From: Falciphora oryzae
Taxonomy: Eukaryota > Ascomycota > Sordariomycetes > Magnaporthales > Magnaporthaceae
DNA length: 23,778 nt
Reading direction: 5' to 3'
Assembly: GCA_000733355.1 (NCBI GenBank)
Contig: JNVV01000017.1
Coordinates: forward strand, 72,783 to 96,560
The notes under the pieces are model-generated. The model was given only the letters and a program-made list of their open reading frames with translations, searched no databases and had not been told where the DNA came from. Every line of letters starts with the position of its first letter. Positions within the stretch are counted from its first letter, which is position 1. The translations under genes were made by a program, and so were the position numbers. This document shows positions 19,308 to 23,778 of the stretch, one piece after another.

Positions 19308-19742
19308 GCTTACGCGTAGCGGTGCTTCGACCAAAACCTGGCCGTCCTCCTACGCGAAGTCCCGCTTAACGAAACGGACGTATTGCGGGTGCCGACGCTG
19401 TTTAAAAATATAACGCACCCCTGGCCGATGGCACCAGACGGGCATCCGCGGCGGCTGGGCCTGCCGTGCCCCGGGGAGAGCCAGCTTAAGGCGCTGCTGC
19501 CGCAGGCGATTAACGGACTTGTGCCGGGGGGTAGGGTGTATACCGCGCCGAGGCAGTGGAGGCTGGTGGTGGAGGGCGAGGATGTTTTTGGGAAAGCGGT
19601 CGAGGAGGTTTACGCGAGGGTTGGGATGGAGGTTAGGTGGGTGGATGATTATATGAGCTACTAGGTTAGGGGCGGGGAGGTGCATTGTGGGACGAGCGCG
19701 TTGAGGGAGATGGGAGCCTGGTGGGAGAAAAATAAGAACTAG
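19308..19742 (+). pseudogene. Protein-arginine deiminase C-terminal fragment with in-frame stops
   Basis: Reading one frame from 19320 gives VLLREVPLNETDVLRVPTLF, then LPQAINGLVPGGRVYTAP, FGKAVEEVYARVGMEVRWVD, DYMSY, a TAG stop (19662-19664), then VRGGEVHCGTSALRE and a terminal AWWEK before a stop at 19740. This matches the order and spacing of the C-terminal catalytic domain of peptidylarginine deiminases. There a VP.LF segment, an NMLVLGKH-like segment, a DDFFTYHIRHGEVHCGTN-like segment with the catalytic Cys, and a final WW occur in that order. The Cys codon here is 19686-19688. The stop replaces the residue just after the DYxxY motif. Further stops at 19305 and 19317 and the absence of the upstream domains show that only a 3' piece of about 140 codons remains. 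Intact enzymes are about 600 aa or more and convert protein arginine to citrulline, with Ca2+ in animals. Fungal members are known but not widespread. Confidence 0.8.
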
Positions 19743-19754
19743 GGGTAAATAAGC

Positions 19755-19850
19755 TCCTAGCACATATGTCGCTAATAGTAGTTCAACGATAGCTTCGTGC
19801 CCGATTTTGGAAATATAGCTTAGCGACGTGGAACTATCGCTATCTTTCGC
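19755..19850 (-). pseudogene. Out-of-frame ankyrin remnant of the neighbouring NLR
   Basis: In a different frame from the NLR's last codons, the minus strand reads SYISKIGHEAIVELLLATYV, a clear ankyrin helix pair. The NLR frame stops at 19842-19840 after DKGATEGER, and switching frame just before the stop lets the array continue. An indel has therefore cut the repeat array short. The remnant runs to about 19755, where ankyrin similarity ends close to the deiminase fragment. Confidence 0.7.
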
Positions 19851-22800
19851 CTTCTGTTGCGCCTTTGTCGAGCAGCAGCTTAACGATAGCTTCACATTTA
19901 CCCATTATCGCGAGCGTTAACGCCGTCCGCGAGGAGGTGCGCCTGAGGCTGCAGTTGGAACCAGAGTCGTCGCGGCGGTTGTAGACCCGATCGTAAGCAA
20001 TCGAGCTGTAGCCGCGGGAGCCCCGCCCATGGTTGCCCATCGCGACGTTCATGTCGGAGTCGTGGTGGGAGAACGTATACGATAGCTGTTCCGCGTTGGC
20101 GTCGGCGCCACCTTCGAGCAGCAGCCGCACCATCGCCTCATCCCCCTTTTTTACCGCCAACATCAGCACCGTATCTGCGCCGCTGCCGAAGCTAAAGCAG
20201 TAGCCTCGCGTCGCGTTGGCGTCCGCGCCGCCGTTAAGCAGCAGCCGCACCACCGCCTCATGCCCCTTTTCTACCGCCAATATCAGCGCCGTCACGTCGT
20301 ATCCCCTCGCGTCAACGTTAGCGCCGGCGCCGAGTAGCAGCTCAACGATGCTCTCGCGCCCTTCCTCGGCAGCCCAAAGCAGCGGTGTCCGACCAGAGCT
20401 ATCCATCGAGTCCACATGGACTTTCTCTAGAAGAGCTTTTACCGCTTCCTGAACGCCGAAGTACGCCGCCAAGTGAAGCCCTGTCATCCGCAGTGGAACG
20501 TCTCGGCCGCGCGTCGTACGTCCCGACCACGTCTTAGCCATAAGAGCTTGGCCCGCTGCCTCGACCTTTTTGTCGCATTCTAGGAAGTTTGCAACCCCCT
20601 GGCATAAACTCGAAGCTTCGCGAGCATGGTGACCCCAGTTGCGTGCAGCGTAGTCGTAGAGCGGATTCGACCGCAGCCGCTCTTCAAGCTCGTCGTCCTT
20701 TCGACAAGACCCGTGGCCAAAAACGTTGAAAGAGAGGTACGCAACGCATATTTTCGTGATATTAGCATCCGCGTTCGGAAACCAATGTTCCCGCGTTCCC
20801 TCGAAATACTCCTGCGTTGTGTAGTGGACCAAGCGGATAATGGCGCTTTTTTCGTCAACCGTGACCAGTCCAGCACACAAGGAGACCACGCTTTCGATGT
20901 GCGGAAGGTTCTCTTCGTCAAGCTCTGGTTCGCCAACTTCCACAGCAAGAGCATGCCGAAGTTCAAACTTAGTCAATGGCCTCTTTGCGCAGGTGACCCA
21001 CGACAGAACCCGCTTAGCAAGCTCTCCACGGTCCTCGGTCTGGGCTTCGATGCGCTCCATTGCCTCCTTGTACGTATCGTTATACGATGTCGGAAGCTTT
21101 TTCAGGGCATTCCGAACAGCCTTGGGGGACAGCTTCCCGACCAGGGAATTCAGATGAAGCTGTGATAGTAGGAACCTGGCAAAAGTGTCAGTGTATTTCC
21201 TGTGTTGAGGTGAGGAAAGCCACATACATGCTGTCAGCGGCGCCGGCGATCCCGGTCCTGATTTCCTCTTGTAGACCCGGACCGTCCTTGATAAAGGACG
21301 GTAGGTGTTGTATATATTCGTCCACGTATGCCCGTACGTCACGTTCACTGGCGCGTATCTCCAACGATACGTCGCTGTCGAATTGCTCAGTGATCTCCGG
21401 GATGAATCTTGACGTTGCGAAGATGTTTGCCGTGCACTTGTCGCGGAGGTTGATGAGCTCCGACAGGAGTTTCGCTCGAATGCCATGGGATACACTGCAT
21501 TCATCGAGCCCGTCGACGACGATGAAGACTCTCGAGTACATGCCAACAACAGACTGGAGAGTTGTCGCGATTTCATTGCGTGATGGCCGAGTCTTGTTGT
21601 CCTTGTGCTTGCCGTGGAGAGATCTGACGCTGTCTGGCAGAGAAGGCCGGCCCTGGGCCAGCTGCTTCAGCAGACTCGCGAGTAGTTCTTCAGTCGTCTG
21701 TTCATTCTGCCGCCGAAAGCTGCAGTATAGGTATGCAACGACGTCGTCCTCGTTGCCTCGGAAGCGAGTAGTAAGCTCGTCGACCACGATCGATGTGATG
21801 ATCGTCTTTCCGGCGCCGGGAATGCCAGGGCAGAACAACGTCTGCGTTTTTCCCTCCACCCATGCTTTGAACTTGGCCGAATCGAGCAGCCATCGACCGG
21901 TACCTTCTTGTCGCCGACTGAGGTAATCGCTTTGCTGGGGCCCGTAATCGATCCTCGCGAGCCAGTTTAAAATATCCTGACGGTCGTGACTATCGTTGCC
22001 GAGTCTCACGTGGCGGATGTCCTTTTCTGCAGTTTCGGGGATGTAACTACCATCGATCAGCTAAATGGTAACACCTGATAGTTCTTGGATGCAGGTACAC
22101 ACCGCTTCACTTCGTCAACTGGCATGTGGACGAATAGCTGCCTCGCGTATGCAGCCGCTGCTGCCGCCGCGTACCCGTGCCATTGGTCATTCTTGTGAGA
22201 GTCGCAATAATCCGAGATTCCCCGGATGACGATGCAGGGGAAGTCGGCCAGTGCTCCCGCCGCCTCCATCTCAAAGCACAGCACACCGTGCTCCGTGGCC
22301 AGTCGGTCCCTCAATAAAGCATCCTTGACCACCAACTCTCCAGATGCGATCGTTCCCCGATGGACGACCACATATGGCTCCTCATCCTCGCCGTCGCTAG
22401 GTCGTTGGACCCTCTGAGAACCGTCGCATCCGCATTCATCGCAAGACGCTCCAGATGTCCGATGAACGTAGCCGGCTTTGTACAGATGATCCTGGTCTGT
22501 ACCCGGATGCTTGTATCGTCGCAGTCCTCGGATGCTCGTGTTGATCTTCTTGATATTCTCCTCAATCGGATCCTTGCGCGACCTCGCCCGCTTCGCTGCC
22601 AGATCCTGCGCAGCATTGAGGAGAACGGCCGGGGGTGGGGCGAGGACGCCGGTGCGCTCGAACCGTCCGTCCTTGGCTTTTCCGTGGTCGTATTGCACTG
22701 CTCCGGAATGTCCCCCGGTCGGCTTGCTGACGACGACGTCCCCGAGCCGGATCATACCGTTGTCGGTCTTCACAGGAACACCGCCTCCGATGCCAACCAA

Positions 22801-23058
22801 CAGGCCGAAGCGCAGGTTCGGAAACGTCATCCTCATCTGAGTGACCACCGTAGCTGCCGGGTTGTTGCCAGGTTGATGGAGTCCTGCAACGACGACGCTG
22901 TGACCAGCGATGCGCCCGAGGTTATAGACGTTGTGATCGGTTGGAGGCTGCGGCAGACGCTCATGCTCCTCGTCCAGCATCTCCAGTGCAGCGATCTGCT
23001 CCACCTCCAGAGGGCAAATCCACCCCACTGTGTAGTCCTCGTGGCTCTTTTTGGCCAT
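19840..23058 (-). CDS. NLR protein: PNP_UDP nucleoside-phosphorylase-like domain, NACHT NTPase, ankyrin repeats
   Basis: Three exons (23058-22103, 22046-21228 and 21175-19840) give 1036 aa. Introns of 56 and 52 nt have GTGTGT and GTATGT donors and TAG and CAG acceptors, and all joins keep the frame. Residues about 8-300 are the fungal PNP_UDP effector domain: YTVGWICPLEVEQIAALEML, LLVGIGGGVP, IRLGDVVVS, and the nucleoside-binding FEMEAAG and RGISDYCDSHKND. Walker A is PGIPGAGKT (about 392-400) and Walker B is FIVVDGLDECS (about 490). A helical region (ITKxx-like CVAYLSFNVF) leads to ankyrin repeats from about 810 (TGLHLAAYFGVQEAVKALLE to TALTLAIMGKCEAIVKLLLDKGA). PNP_UDP NLRs are presumed to act on nucleosides or nucleotides when triggered in non-self responses. 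The ATG at 23058 matches the family start, and the open frame upstream begins only at TTG. The C-terminus is truncated by a frameshift relative to a remnant repeat, but the core is intact. Confidence 0.9.
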
Positions 23059-23778
23059 CGTGGAAAATAGCCAAGGTGCACTCGGGCGGCTCGTCGCTTC
23101 CAACGGCGCTGGTACGTTATCGACAGGAGGGCGCAGAGGCCTGGGTTTCTGAGCAGACAGAGGTTGTTAGCATAAGATTACCAGGTATCAAATTGCTGTG
23201 AAACACGGTACTTACAGGTCTTGGTGACGCGATAATCGGGGACGAGGGGATTGAAAATGAGGATCAAAGTTGCCAGCCTAGTCGGATTGAGCGGAGATGG
23301 TCTGGATTGAACAGCAAGGGCATTTTGGGCAGCAATAGACATTTTAGGCAGCTAAAAATGCTCAAATATTTTTTCCCGGGAGCAAATGGGCAAAGAAGGC
23401 GTGGCCGTGCAATGGGGGCTGAGCCACTGAGACTATGGCAGGTAGCCTTACCGGCCGGCACAGAATATCAGGGCCCAACGTCGGGAAGCCACAACATAGG
23501 TCGGCGGTTCCGTGTCTCAACACATACAAAGGGACACGGTGGTCTACTTTGCCCCCGGCAGCGCACCCCAATTTCCTACACATCAAACTTGTGTGTGTGC
23601 GTGTGTGTGTCTTTGAACATGATTTGACAAACGGCGAAATCAACTCTTGAGAACGCGGACAGGGATGGCGGTTTGCCGGGGTGTATGCTTCAGCACATGC
23701 CAGGAAAAAAGAAAGAAAGAAAAAACCAAGAACAGGCCGTGGGGATGACGCAAGAGACCCGGTTGTGTCTTTGAGGGG
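23059..23778. other. Upstream region of the PNP_UDP NLR
   Basis: No gene is supported. It should contain the NLR promoter and 5' UTR. A GT microsatellite (23591-23610) and an A/G-rich run (about 23704-23725) are the only clear structures. Confidence 0.45.
23591..23610. repeat. GT microsatellite
   Basis: A run of GT dinucleotides interrupted once by GC. A GAAA-type purine run lies about 95 bp downstream. Simple repeats with no assigned role. Confidence 0.85.

Noticed and set aside
19350..19895. 181-codon minus-strand frame as an independent gene
   Set aside because: Only its first ~45 codons are meaningful (the ankyrin remnant). The rest is antisense to the deiminase fragment.
1..23778. Cargo of a Starship giant transposon
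   Set aside because: NLR-rich cargo would fit, but no DUF3435 tyrosine-recombinase captain or element edge is visible in the window, so there is no direct support.

Overview
The window looks like accessory DNA from a filamentous ascomycete (Pezizomycotina, most likely a Sordariomycete). Coding regions are interrupted by short spliceosomal introns of about 50-100 nt with GTRNGT-type donors. The recognisable families (C2H2/NACHT/ankyrin and PNP_UDP/NACHT/ankyrin NLR proteins, a DUF7580-type domain, a Gre2-like reductase) are typical of such fungi, and no bacterial signals such as ribosome binding sites or operons are seen. Five genes appear intact and at least four are broken.

Left flank (1-9097): a dispersed repeat (1-298), an AT/GC-mixed stretch without genes, a relic of an NWD/HET-E-type NLR (1573-2034), one intact short-chain reductase gene with one intron (2619-3775, minus), a multiply frameshifted flavin monooxygenase pseudogene (about 4877-6780, minus) and a protein-kinase pseudogene that has lost its catalytic-loop segment (6839-7859, minus). 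Then come about 1.2 kb without a supported gene.

Core (9098-18113): three intact, adjacent genes that look like one immune/cell-death module. First is a 288-aa protein with a gasdermin-like sequence pattern and an acidic C-terminal tail (9098-9964, plus). Tail-to-tail with it is a five-exon gene of about 981 aa that joins a DUF7580-like region to a subtilisin-like protease with an intact Asp/His/Ser triad (10152-13406, minus). Divergent from the protease, sharing a 425-bp intergenic region, is a 1409-aa zinc-finger/NACHT/ankyrin NLR (13832-18113, plus) whose last four ankyrin repeats are near-identical 102-bp units. A gasdermin gene beside a subtilase gene is the arrangement of Podospora het-Q1/het-Q2, where the protease activates the pore former. 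Here the protease carries a DUF7580-like front end and an NLR lies on its other side. A plausible model (inference) is sensor NLR, then protease, then pore former.

Right flank (18114-23778): a second copy of the left-edge repeat (18957-19255), in the same orientation. It is followed directly by a 3' fragment of a protein-arginine deiminase gene with in-frame stops (about 19308-19742), and then, convergent, a three-exon PNP_UDP/NACHT/ankyrin NLR (19840-23058, minus). That ankyrin array continues in another frame past the stop and ends where the deiminase fragment begins. The last 700 bp hold only simple repeats.

The mix of intact NLR/effector genes, gene corpses and same-orientation repeats fits a fast-evolving heterokaryon-incompatibility or immune locus. 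All intron and start calls were made by eye from splice motifs and frame continuity.
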